In this document: piece after piece, positions 34,666 through 43,092 of the stretch
How the letters are laid out: every line of letters begins with the position of its first letter
Numbering within the stretch: the first letter of the stretch is position 1
Source: Bacillus licheniformis DSM 13 = ATCC 14580
GTDB lineage: Bacteria > Bacillota > Bacilli > Bacillales > Bacillaceae
DNA length: 64,000 nt
Assembly (NCBI RefSeq): GCF_000011645.1
Contig: NC_006270.3
Location: 3,928,501-3,992,500 of the forward strand
Direction of reading: 5' to 3'
The notes under the pieces: generated by a model
The model's database searches: none
Seen by the model: only the letters and a program-made list of their open reading frames with translations
What the model was told of the DNA's origin: nothing
Translations under genes and position numbers: made by a program

Positions 34666-35056
34666 ATGCAAAGTTTTCATTCGCTTTGCCGGCAATTTGG
34701 ACATATTTTAAATGGGGAGCCGCACATTGAACCACGGTGTCTGTTCTGTCAGCATCAAACGGAATTTGCGTGTCGCGATTCAAGGAAGACCGAGCCGGGG
34801 AGTCGGCATGGAAGAAATCATGTTCGAATCGCTCGATCAAAACGGAATCGCCTTGAATATGGCCGAAGTCGCAATTTTGCCTGAAGAAGTTCCGCTGTTT
34901 ACAAAAAAGCTTGTCGATCAGGGCATCATTATCAGTGCTCTCCACAATCATTGGATTTTTACAGAACCGAATATTTTATATATTCATTTTCAATCTGTAG
35001 AACCGCCGTTAACATTCGCGAAAAAAACAGCTGCCGCTTTATCCGTATTGCGATGA
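34666..35056 (+). pseudogene. DUF1259 (LppY/LpqO-like) gene with a frameshift
   Basis: The ATG at 34666 has a good GGAGGTT site and reads MQSFHSLCRQFGHILNGEPH, then the frame goes wrong after GAA at 34729-34731. One base on, the other frame continues HGVCSVSIKRNLRVAIQG, EEVPLFTKKLVDQGIIISALHNHW and PPLTFAKKTAAALS, the conserved DUF1259 pattern with ALHNH. Joining the frames gives one protein of about 129 residues, the usual length. So a one-base insertion near 34732 splits the gene; a base-call error would explain it equally well. Function of DUF1259 proteins is unknown. Confidence 0.75.
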
Positions 35057-35071
35057 AGCAGCAGCTGTTTT
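35021..35071. terminator. Bidirectional terminator between DUF1259 and mleA
   Basis: AAAACAGCTGC and GCAGCTGTTTT form an 11-bp stem around a 26-base loop; both strands have T-runs. It overlaps the end of the DUF1259 frame. Confidence 0.8.
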
Positions 35072-35073
35072 CT

Positions 35074-36405
35074 TTATCCGTTGATTTTTCCCATTTCTGA
35101 AAGTGCGACCCTTTCGACTGCTTTGGCCACAATCTCGTGAACTTCAGGGTTCAGCGGATGAGGCACAAGATCGCCTTGTCTTGTGCAGGATGCGATCGCT
35201 TCAGCGGCCGCAACCAGCATCGGGTGGCTGATCGAATCGGCTCCGGCATTTAACACGCCCCTGAAAATACCTGGGAACCCCAGCACATTGTTGACAGACC
35301 GTCCGTCTGCAGCGTAGGCTGCCCCGGCCTCGAGCGCATCCTCAGGCTCAATCTCCGGCTTCGGATTGGACAGAGCCAAAATCACCTGGCCTTCCCGAAC
35401 CCATTTCTTATTGATCAATCCCGGAACACCGGTTGTCGCAACGACGATATCGCAGCTTTCCATCAATTCTTCGATGCTTTCAGCCGCATGGCCGCCATAG
35501 TTCTCTAAACGCGCCATCGCCTCAAGCGATTTATCCGTTCCGACAACACGTTTTACTCCATATGCCATAAACATCCTGCAGATCGCGACACCCGCCGCGC
35601 CCAGGCCGATTTGGCCGACATGGGCCTGCTTCAGATCCACCCCTGCACTCTTGGCTGCTGAAATGGCGGCCGCCAGCGTCACAACCGCCGTACCGTGCTG
35701 GTCGTCATGCATGACCGGAATATTCAGGTCGTTTTTCAGGCGCTCTTCAATTTCAAAACAATGCGGTGAACCGATGTCTTCAAGCAAAATGCCGCTAAAG
35801 CCGGGCGCGATGTTTTTAACCGTCCTTACGATTTCATCAGGATCATTCGTGTCGAGCAGAATCGGAACCCCGCTGATATCCGCAAGCTGGTCGAAAAGAG
35901 CGGCTTTCCCTTCCATAACAGGCATTCCAGCAACTGGCCCTATGTCTCCCAAGCCAAGGATGGCCGTGCCGTCCGTTACAATTGCAACCGAATTGCCGAT
36001 TCCGGTATAAATATTCGCTTTTTGCGGCTCTTCTTTAATGAGCTCGCACACGTTCGCGACACCCGGCGTATACACCCGACGCAGATCAGCAAGCGAGCGA
36101 ATCGGCATCTTGCTTTTCATGCGGATTTTGCCGCCTTCATGTGCAGCCAGCACGTCATCTGAAACGGTATGAAGATGGATGCCTTCTTTTAAGTTGCGGA
36201 TCACTTCAAGAATCTCGGTGAGCTGTTCTTCATGCTCAACTTGAACCGTAATGTTCCGCATCGTATAATTCGGCCCTACCTTGATCGTTTCAATCTCTCC
36301 GATATCACCGCCGGCAAGGCCGATCGCCGTTGTCACCTTTCCAAGGTTTCCGGGTGCTGAAGGGATTTCCAGCATCAAATTCCGAATAATATTGTTGCCA
36401 TTCAT
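35074..36405 (-). CDS. mleA: NAD-dependent malic enzyme with ACT domain
   Basis: Protein of 443 residues: N-terminal ACT-like domain (about 8-80, LMLEIPSAPGNLGKVTTAIG) and malic enzyme core with YTPGVANVC (catalytic Tyr), the lysine in VMEGKAALF, metal site EDIGSPHCFEIEERL and HDDQHGTA, and the NAD fold GLGAAGVAICRMF. It decarboxylates malate to pyruvate. It follows mleN by 34 bases. In B. subtilis the same pair sits behind ansAB, as here, letting asparagine/aspartate feed into malate use. Confidence 0.92.
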   Translation of the reverse strand: MNGNNIIRNLMLEIPSAPGNLGKVTTAIGLAGGDIGEIETIKVGPNYTMRNITVQVEHEEQLTEILEVIRNLKEGIHLHTVSDDVLAAHEGGKIRMKSKMPIRSLADLRRVYTPGVANVCELIKEEPQKANIYTGIGNSVAIVTDGTAILGLGDIGPVAGMPVMEGKAALFDQLADISGVPILLDTNDPDEIVRTVKNIAPGFSGILLEDIGSPHCFEIEERLKNDLNIPVMHDDQHGTAVVTLAAAISAAKSAGVDLKQAHVGQIGLGAAGVAICRMFMAYGVKRVVGTDKSLEAMARLENYGGHAAESIEELMESCDIVVATTGVPGLINKKWVREGQVILALSNPKPEIEPEDALEAGAAYAADGRSVNNVLGFPGIFRGVLNAGADSISHPMLVAAAEAIASCTRQGDLVPHPLNPEVHEIVAKAVERVALSEMGKING

Positions 36406-36439
36406 AACAGAATACCTCCATCAATTGTTTTAAAATCGG

Positions 36440-37837
36440 CTACTGAACCGGCGAGTCTTTTTTATCGGTGTACCAAATAAATTTACCTGTGTATCCGTAC
36501 AAAATCGCAAGGCCGATTGAAACAAAGCTCAGCCACATGAACGGCACATAAGAGAAGGTCGAGACGCCGAGAATCCCCGCCATATATATGCCGTTGTCCG
36601 ACCACGGCACCATGCCCGACGTCATCGTACCGCCGACTTCCGCGTTTCTGGACAGCACCCTCCGGTCAATTCCGAGCTTGTCATAGCTTTTTTCCATAAT
36701 TTTCGGTGTTAAAATGAGCGAGACATACATCGCGCAGCCGAACACATTTGCCAAGAAGGCGACGATAATCGTCGAGAATGTGACGTTGCCGGCAGAAGTC
36801 AGCTTTTGCTGGAACTTGGAGACGATCACTTTTAGAACGCCTAAGTGCTCCAAGAGGCCGCCAAAGCCCAGACCGAGAATGATGACGACGACCGAACCGA
36901 GCATGCCCTCTATTCCTCCGCGATTTAAGAGCTCGTCCATAAATTTGATCCCGGTGTCAATGGAAAAGCCGTTGTATGCTGTGCCGATCGCATCCGCAAA
37001 GTCCATGCCTTGGAAGACCGCAGCCCAGATCGCGCCCAAAAGTGCGCCGATCGCGATCGTCGGCACAGATGGCTTTCTCATCGCCAATAGAACGATGACG
37101 ACAACAGCCGGAACAAGCATCCAAATGTGAATATCAAACGTGTTCTGCAAAGAAGCTTTCAAAAATTCAACTTTTTCCAAATCAACATTTCGGCTTCCAT
37201 ACATAAAGCCGGTGATGGTGAACAGGACCGCCGTGATTAAATAGGCGGGAATCGACAAGTACAGCATCGCTCTGACATGGGTAATCACTTCGACCTTTGA
37301 AAGGGATGACGCAAGCACCGTACTATCGGAAAGCGGCGATAATTTATCTCCAAAGTAGGCTCCGGACAGCACGGCTCCGGCTACAAGCGGAAGCGGAAGC
37401 CCCAGCCCTTCCCCGATTGCCATCATGGCGATCCCGGCCGTTCCTACAGTCCCCCAAGACGTACCTGTGGCAACAGATGTGATCGAACAAATAATGAGCG
37501 TGGCAAGCAGGAATATGCTCGGGTGGATAAACTCAAGCCCGTAATAAATCAAAGTCGGCACAACACCGCCGGCTATCCATGTGCCGATAAGAGCGCCGAC
37601 GGCAATCAGGATCAATATCGCTTCAAGTCCATTTGAAATTCCGTTTGTAATCGATTTTTGCAAATCTTCATACCGGTGCCCCAGGCGCAGTCCGAGCAAA
37701 ATCACCAAGAACCATGAAATAAACAATGCCAGCTGAATCGGCAGCTCGAATTTGACTGTAAATGAACAAACTATCGCTAAAAATGCACCTAATACACAAA
37801 TGATTTCCAACATTGATGGCAACCGTGCTGTTTTCAA
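36440..37837 (-). CDS. mleN: Malate-2H+/Na+-lactate antiporter MleN (NhaC family)
   Basis: Membrane protein of 465 residues with about 12 segments and NhaC-family signatures: ATGTSWGTVGTAGIAMMAIG, YFGDKLSPLSDSTVLASSL and a mid-protein half with NAEVGGTMTSGMVPWSDNG. In B. subtilis MleN swaps malate plus protons for lactate and Na+, saving energy at low proton motive force. It shares an operon with mleA. A cre site lies directly upstream, so catabolite repression is likely. Confidence 0.9.
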   Translation of the reverse strand: MKTARLPSMLEIICVLGAFLAIVCSFTVKFELPIQLALFISWFLVILLGLRLGHRYEDLQKSITNGISNGLEAILILIAVGALIGTWIAGGVVPTLIYYGLEFIHPSIFLLATLIICSITSVATGTSWGTVGTAGIAMMAIGEGLGLPLPLVAGAVLSGAYFGDKLSPLSDSTVLASSLSKVEVITHVRAMLYLSIPAYLITAVLFTITGFMYGSRNVDLEKVEFLKASLQNTFDIHIWMLVPAVVVIVLLAMRKPSVPTIAIGALLGAIWAAVFQGMDFADAIGTAYNGFSIDTGIKFMDELLNRGGIEGMLGSVVVIILGLGFGGLLEHLGVLKVIVSKFQQKLTSAGNVTFSTIIVAFLANVFGCAMYVSLILTPKIMEKSYDKLGIDRRVLSRNAEVGGTMTSGMVPWSDNGIYMAGILGVSTFSYVPFMWLSFVSIGLAILYGYTGKFIWYTDKKDSPVQ

Positions 37838-37856
37838 CCTAAATCCCCCTTAATTA

Positions 37857-37871
37857 TTGAAACGCTTTCAA
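37857..37871 (-). promoter_or_regulatory. cre site upstream of mleN
   Basis: TTGAAACGCTTTCAA, whose complement TTGAAAGCGTTTCAA fits the CcpA consensus in full. It lies 20 bases ahead of mleN and would control mleN-mleA apart from ansAB. Confidence 0.72.
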
Positions 37872-38012
37872 AATAAACTACATAAAAATAGCAATCTGCT
37901 TCAATTTTTTCTTAAAAATTTAACTAACAACGAACAGTATACCATGAAAAAGGCTGATGCGGTACCACTTCACCGCTGTTGTCCTTTCTCTTCATAAAGT
38001 TATTGAAGGAAA

Positions 38013-38062
38013 GCGAAAACACTCTGTGTTTCTATCCCGGTAAAATGTCAGAGTGTTTTCGC
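38013..38062 (-). terminator. Long inverted repeat after ansB, probable terminator or processing hairpin
   Basis: GCGAAAACACTCTG and CAGAGTGTTTTCGC are perfect 14-bp arms, 22 bases apart, 18 bases past the ansB stop. The T-run is poor, so read-through to mleN-mleA is possible. Confidence 0.6.
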
Positions 38063-38079
38063 ATACTGTTTTTTCCAGA

Positions 38080-39507
38080 TCAATCCCGATTTAAAAGTTC
38101 AGCCCCGGCAATCCCCGGTTTTGTCATTTCATAAGGATTCAAAATCAGATCAAGCTCTTCTTCTGTCAACACATCGTTTTGAAGACAGAGATCGCGGACG
38201 GATTGGCCTGTTAAAATGGCTTCTCTCGCAATCCTTGCAGCTGCTTCGTAGCCAAGATGCGGATTGACCGCAGTGATGACGCCGGCGCTCTTTTCGACAT
38301 ATGCTTTTAAGCGTTTTTCATTCGCTTCAATACCTGCTACACAGTGATCAGTGAACGAACGGAATCCGTTGTTCATGATGCTGATGGATTGCAGGAGATT
38401 AAAGACGAGCACTGGCTCCATCACATTCAGTTCGAGCTGTCCGGCTTCAGAAGCAAGGCAGATCGTATGATCGTTTCCGATGACCTGGAAGGCGATTTGG
38501 TTGATCAGCTCGGCCATAACCGGATTGACTTTCCCCGGCATAATGGATGAACCCGGCTGTCTTGCCGGAAGGGAAATCTCCGCAAGTCCTGCGCGCGGAC
38601 CTGATGCCATCAACCGAAGGTCGTTGGCGATTTTCGACATGTTCATCATGCATACTTTTAATGCAGCTGAAACTTCTGTGTAAGCGTCCGTATTTTGCGT
38701 CGCATCTACCAGATGGTCAGCGCCGACAAGCGGAAGACCGCTGATCTCAGCCAAGTGCTTGACGACATTTTCGATATAGCGCGGATCCGCGTTTAATCCC
38801 GTTCCAACCGCGGTAGCGCCCATATTGACTTCATACAAATGCTGGCGCGATTGTTTAATCCGTTTGATGTCGCGTTCGATCACGCGGCTGTAGGCTTCAA
38901 ACTCCTGTCCAAGGCGGATCGGCACGGCGTCTTGAAGATGGGTGCGCCCCATTTTAATGACGTGGTCAAAGTCGCGTGCTTTTTTCTTAAAGGCATCAAG
39001 CATGTATTCCATTGTGTCCAGCAGCTTTTCCAGCAGCTTAAGCGTTGAAATATGAATCGCCGTCGGGAATACGTCGTTTGTCGATTGAGACATGTTGACG
39101 TGCGTATTCGGACTCAGGTGAATATATTCGCCTTTGTTGTGGCCGAGCAGTTCAAGTGCGCGGTTTCCGATGACTTCGTTCGCGTTCATATTCATTGAAG
39201 TGCCTGCGCCGCCTTGGATCGGATCAACGATGAACTGATCGTGCAGCTTTCCTTCAAGGATCTCATCAGCGGCTTGGACGATGGCATCTCCAAGGCCTTT
39301 ATAAAGACGTTTTGTCTCCATGTTGGCAAGCGCCGCCGCTTTTTTCACCACTGCCAGCGCCTTGATCATTTCTTCGTGGATTTTATATCCTGTAATCGGG
39401 AAGTTCTCCGCTGCCCGCAATGTCTGAATCCCGTAGTAGACATCGGCCGGAATCTTCTTCTCTCCGAGAAAATCCTTTTCCGTCCGGTATGTCATTTCAG
39501 CTTTCAT
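38080..39507 (-). CDS. ansB: Aspartate ammonia-lyase (aspartase)
   Basis: Fumarase/aspartase superfamily enzyme of 475 residues, turning L-aspartate into fumarate and ammonia. Motifs: GRTHLQDAVPIRLGQEF, TAVGTGLNADPRY and the mobile signature loop GSSIMPGKVNPVMAE with the catalytic Ser. Length equals B. subtilis AnsB. It is second in the ansAB operon, 20 bases after ansA, and acts on aspartate made by AnsA. Confidence 0.95.
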   Translation of the reverse strand: MKAEMTYRTEKDFLGEKKIPADVYYGIQTLRAAENFPITGYKIHEEMIKALAVVKKAAALANMETKRLYKGLGDAIVQAADEILEGKLHDQFIVDPIQGGAGTSMNMNANEVIGNRALELLGHNKGEYIHLSPNTHVNMSQSTNDVFPTAIHISTLKLLEKLLDTMEYMLDAFKKKARDFDHVIKMGRTHLQDAVPIRLGQEFEAYSRVIERDIKRIKQSRQHLYEVNMGATAVGTGLNADPRYIENVVKHLAEISGLPLVGADHLVDATQNTDAYTEVSAALKVCMMNMSKIANDLRLMASGPRAGLAEISLPARQPGSSIMPGKVNPVMAELINQIAFQVIGNDHTICLASEAGQLELNVMEPVLVFNLLQSISIMNNGFRSFTDHCVAGIEANEKRLKAYVEKSAGVITAVNPHLGYEAAARIAREAILTGQSVRDLCLQNDVLTEEELDLILNPYEMTKPGIAGAELLNRD

Positions 39508-39527
39508 TTTTTAACCCTGCTTTCTTT

Positions 39528-40517
39528 TTATATGATGATATCGTCTGCAATCGGCGTTTCCATGATCTTTTTGACTTCAGCTTGTTGTCCGTTTTTCCCT
39601 AAAGCCCACATCAGCTTCGGAACGATCGCTTCAGTGTTCATATTTCTCGAGCGGATAATGGCATCCTGGTTTACCTTGCGGCCGACCTCGTAAATGCTCA
39701 TATCCTCTCCTTCTTCAAGGCATTGCGTCGTGATCGCTACGACCATACCGGAATCGATCAGCTCGTTCACTTTTTCTAAAATGTTTCTTTTCTCAAAAGG
39801 AATGCCGCCGCTTCCGTAGCTCTCAATCACAATGCCTTTATATGAACCTTTCAGACAATCGAAAAACTCTGGTTTTAAACCCGGATGAAGCTTCACCAGA
39901 CAAACGTCGGTATTTAAAGAGGTATCGAGTTTCAAAGCGCCTGGCTTTACTTCGGGAACCCGTTTGTTGTACTCGATTTCCTTATCGTGAATGAAAGCGA
40001 TGTAAGGATAATTGATGCTTTCAAATGCATCGTAGCTTTTTGTTCTTAATTTGATCGCTCTCGTGCCTAAAATGACGCGGCCGTCAAAGACGACATATAC
40101 TCCGCCGATGCCGTCGCACGCAAAGCGGACCGCATCTTTTATATTTTTTTTCGCATCCGTTTTCTTAAACGTAATCGGAACTTGGGAACCCGTAATCGCG
40201 ACGGGCTTATCAATATTCTGCAGCATGTATGAAAGCGCCGCTGAGGTGTAGGCCATCGTATCGGTTCCGTGCGTGATCACAAAGCCGTCGTAGCGGCTGT
40301 AATTTTCATATACAGCCTCAGCCATCATCACCCAGTGTTCAGGCTGCATGTTGGTGCTGTCTATATCCATTAAAGATTGGCAATCTATCGTATAATTTGA
40401 ATGATCATCAGATAAATAGCTGAGAAGCTCTTCCGCTTTAACCCCCGGAGCCAGTCCGTTTTCGCCTTCTACTGAAGCGATGGTCCCGCCGGTGGTCAAC
40501 AGCAGTAACTTTTTCAT
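39528..40517 (-). CDS. ansA: L-asparaginase
   Basis: Type I (cytoplasmic) asparaginase of 329 residues; no signal peptide. Catalytic threonines are in LLTTGGTIAS near the N-terminus and VITHGTDTMAYTS (about residue 90). It hydrolyses asparagine to aspartate and ammonia. First gene of ansAB; AnsR, encoded divergently, is the expected repressor, relieved by asparagine/aspartate. Confidence 0.95.
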   Translation of the reverse strand: MKKLLLLTTGGTIASVEGENGLAPGVKAEELLSYLSDDHSNYTIDCQSLMDIDSTNMQPEHWVMMAEAVYENYSRYDGFVITHGTDTMAYTSAALSYMLQNIDKPVAITGSQVPITFKKTDAKKNIKDAVRFACDGIGGVYVVFDGRVILGTRAIKLRTKSYDAFESINYPYIAFIHDKEIEYNKRVPEVKPGALKLDTSLNTDVCLVKLHPGLKPEFFDCLKGSYKGIVIESYGSGGIPFEKRNILEKVNELIDSGMVVAITTQCLEEGEDMSIYEVGRKVNQDAIIRSRNMNTEAIVPKLMWALGKNGQQAEVKKIMETPIADDIII

Positions 40518-40602
40518 GTGCTACACCTCTTTAAGAAGTAGTTTTATACAGTATAAATCATGATTTATTTTAGCAAAGAAGGCTTGATACATCAGGAATG
40601 TA

Positions 40603-40617
40603 TACGCTTTATGCGTA
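40603..40617. promoter_or_regulatory. Inverted repeat in the ansA-ansR region, candidate AnsR site
   Basis: TACGC-TTTAT-GCGTA. The half-site GCGTAC occurs again at 40675-40680 next to the ansR promoter, as CGCGTACA. Repeated half-sites between repressor and target are suggestive only. Confidence 0.4.
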
Positions 40618-40696
40618 CCTTCAATGCAATTATAGTCCTCAAATGTGAAATAATCAAGAAACTTTATTCATTTCGCGTACACTTTTACTGATAATG

Positions 40697-40705
40697 TGCT
40701 ATAAT
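40697..40705 (+). promoter_or_regulatory. Extended -10 promoter of ansR
   Basis: TGCTATAAT (extended -10 with consensus TATAAT) 28 bases ahead of the ansR start; the -35 (GTACAC) is poor and overlaps the GCGTAC motif, which suits autorepression. Confidence 0.6.
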
Positions 40706-40732
40706 CACTGTGTATCAAAAGGAGCGTAAGAT

Positions 40733-41080
40733 ATGAATTTAGATCGATTAACAACACTGAGAAAAAACAAAAAATGGTCATTGCAATATACTGCCGACCG
40801 CCTCGGTATTGCGAAAAGCACTTACGCGGGCTATGAATCGGGATACCGCCGCCCTTCTTTAGAGGCGCTTATCGAAATCGCTGATTTATTCAATACCTCC
40901 ACCGATTTTTTGCTCGGAAGAGTTGACGATCCCCGGGATGAAAAGGCTAAAAACGAAGCCATTGAACTGACGGATTGGGCTAAGCTCAAGCTGGCAGTCG
41001 ACGGAACGCTTCTTTCCGAAGAAGAAATCAAGCAGATGGTTGCGTTTATCAAGGTCAAAAAAGGGCTGGATGCGGAGTAA
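40733..41080 (+). CDS. ansR: Transcriptional repressor AnsR
   Basis: XRE-type regulator of 115 residues. HTH in LTTLRKNKKWSLQYTADRLG and IAKSTYAGYESGYRRPSLEAL (residues about 5-50), with a C-terminal part DWAKLKLAVDGTLLSEEEIKQMVAFI likely used for dimerisation or ligand response. Size, motif and divergent place beside ansAB match B. subtilis AnsR. AAAAGGAGCG gives a clean start. Confidence 0.9.
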   Translation: MNLDRLTTLRKNKKWSLQYTADRLGIAKSTYAGYESGYRRPSLEALIEIADLFNTSTDFLLGRVDDPRDEKAKNEAIELTDWAKLKLAVDGTLLSEEEIKQMVAFIKVKKGLDAE

Positions 41081-41115
41081 AATGACAGCGGTTAACCGCC
41101 GCATGCTATAAAAAG

Positions 41116-41156
41116 AAAAAACTTGACTGGCTAAAAAGGCCAATCAAGTTTTTTTT
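41116..41156. terminator. Bidirectional terminator between ansR and pgl
   Basis: AAAACTTGACTGGC and GGCCAATCAAGTTTT pair over about 14 bp with wobble pairs; A/T runs on both sides. Confidence 0.85.
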
Positions 41157-41160
41157 GCTT

Positions 41161-42207
41161 TTATTGATGTAAAAATTTCACACAAACCGCTTCAGGAGCA
41201 GGAACTCCAGACTCTAAAAGCGTCAGCCGGCCCGTTGTCCGGTCTCTTTCAAACAATGTCAAAGTCCCTGTTTCCTGGTTGGAAGCAACTAAGAATTGCT
41301 CTGAAGGATCAATCTCAAAGTCGCGCGGCCATTCCCCTTCAGTTGATACGTGTTCAACCAGGGAAAGTTCGCCCGAATACTCGTTGACGCTGAAGACGGC
41401 GATGCTGTCGTGGCCGCGGTTTGAAGCGTATACAAATTTGCCGTCTTTCGTGATGTGGATGGCGCCGCCTTGGCTATGGCCGTCAAAGCCTTCCGGCAAT
41501 GCCGAAATCACTTGAATCTCTCTGAATTCACCCAAATCGGGGTTGTATTCCAGCACGATGACTTCATTACTCAGCTCTGTTAATACATACGCATACTTTT
41601 CCTGTGGATGGAACTCGATATGTCTCGGCCCTGAGCCCGGTGCAGCAGCGTGTTTTTTCACTTCTTCAAGCCGGCCCTCTTTCAATTGATACGTGATGAT
41701 ATGATCCGTTCCGAGATCGACGGCCACTGCATATTTCTCATCAGGTGAGAATCCTGAATAATGAGTATGCGCTTTTTCCTGCCTCTCATGCGGTCCTGAT
41801 CCCTCATGCTGTACTTTTGATGAAGGCTCAAGCAGGCCGCGGCTTTCATTTAAAGGATATGCCAAGATCGTCCCGTTGTGGTAATTGGCGGACAGAACAT
41901 AACGGTTATCTTGATCCACACTGACGTGGCAAGGCGACGGTCCTTCCCCGGTCTGCTGGTTGACGATAGTCAGCTCTCCTGTGGAACCGTCAATACGATA
42001 TGCGGCAACCCCGCCCTTATCGCCGTCTTTGACCACTGCATAAAGCATGTCATTGTCTTTGGCGATATTCAAATATGTCGGACTGCCCAGCTTTGCTGCC
42101 GGCTTCGGCGTGCTTAACGCCTTTTTTTCCGTATCAAGCTCAAATGTATAAATCCCTACGCTGTCTGCTTTTGTATATGTTCCGATATAACCTCTGTATT
42201 TCGCCAT
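41161..42207 (-). CDS. pgl: 6-phosphogluconolactonase (lactonase/β-propeller type)
   Basis: YkgB-like protein of 348 residues. It has the repeated blades of a seven-bladed propeller (e.g. HVSVDQDNRYVLSANYHNGTI, GFSPDEKYAVAVDLGTD, HIEFHPQEKYAYVLTEL, HITKDGKFVYASNRGHDSI), with conserved PCHVS, GPRHIEFHP and WPRDFEIDP. The family hydrolyses 6-phosphogluconolactone in the oxidative pentose phosphate path. Length is as in B. subtilis YkgB/Pgl, though genome context differs. AGGAGAGG lies ahead of the ATG. Confidence 0.88.
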   Translation of the reverse strand: MAKYRGYIGTYTKADSVGIYTFELDTEKKALSTPKPAAKLGSPTYLNIAKDNDMLYAVVKDGDKGGVAAYRIDGSTGELTIVNQQTGEGPSPCHVSVDQDNRYVLSANYHNGTILAYPLNESRGLLEPSSKVQHEGSGPHERQEKAHTHYSGFSPDEKYAVAVDLGTDHIITYQLKEGRLEEVKKHAAAPGSGPRHIEFHPQEKYAYVLTELSNEVIVLEYNPDLGEFREIQVISALPEGFDGHSQGGAIHITKDGKFVYASNRGHDSIAVFSVNEYSGELSLVEHVSTEGEWPRDFEIDPSEQFLVASNQETGTLTLFERDRTTGRLTLLESGVPAPEAVCVKFLHQ

Positions 42208-42403
42208 TTGATCCTCTCCTTTTTTGACAGTCGTCCATTCCTATTTTAACTCAGAGAAACTGAATTATCATGATCTGGTATGCAAAAACCTTAAGCGCTC
42301 ACATGAAAAAAAACTTTTTATGATATTCTTAACATTAGAGGCCCTTCACTGCCGCTTTTATAAAGAAATCGGCAGCGGAGACTTGTTCATAGGAGTGTTC
42401 AAA

Positions 42404-43092
42404 ATGACGAAAATCATGATTGTCGAGGACAGCGAAGACATTCGGAAGCTTTTACGCGATCATTTAGAAAAATACGGATACGAAACTGTTGCAGCGACTG
42501 ATTTCACCTCTATCCTTGAAATATTTCTCCAAGAGAAGCCCGACCTGGCATTGCTTGACATCAATCTGCCGGCATACGACGGTTACTACTGGTGCAGGCA
42601 AATCCGCCAGCATTCGACTTGTCCGATCATTTTCATTTCGGCGAGAAGCGGAGAAATGGATCAGGTCATGGCGATCGAAAACGGCGGCGATGATTATATA
42701 GAGAAGCCTTTTTCCTATGAGGTGGTCTCGCTAAAATTAAAGGCCAAATTCGCAGGGCATTTGGAGAATACGCAGTAAAACAAGGTGAAAAAGTGATTGA
42801 ATTTGAAGGCGTCCAGCTGTTTGTCGAACGTTTTGAGCTGCACTGCCGAAATGAGAAGCTCGAGCTTTCAAAAAAGGAAAGCAAGCTCTTGGAAGTGCTG
42901 CTTGAAAGAGGAGAAAAGGTGACAAGCAGAGACCGGTTAATGGAGAAGACATGGGAAACCGATACATTTGTAGATGAAAACACGCTAAATGTCTATATTA
43001 CAAGGATTCGCAAAAAACTGCGAAGCATGGACGTGCCCTTCTCAATTGAATCTGTGCGGGGCGAAGGGTATCAGCTGAGGACGAAATCATGA
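42404..43092 (+). pseudogene. yxdJ: Response regulator YxdJ, split by a frameshift
   Basis: OmpR-type regulator. The receiver domain starts at the ATG at 42404 (RBS AGGAGTG): acidic pocket VEDSED, phospho-Asp in LALLDINLPAYDG, Lys in YIEKPFS. The frame stops at 42778, but the next frame reads RRAFGEYAVKQGEKVIEFEG through the winged-helix domain (LSKKESKLLEVLLERG...NVYITRIRKKL) to the stop at 43092, overlapping yxdK by ATGA. A missing base near 42750 (AAATT|CGC) explains it. Without repair the regulator lacks its DNA-binding part. In B. subtilis YxdJ/YxdK respond to cationic peptides such as LL-37 and switch on yxdLM-yxeA. Confidence 0.85.
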
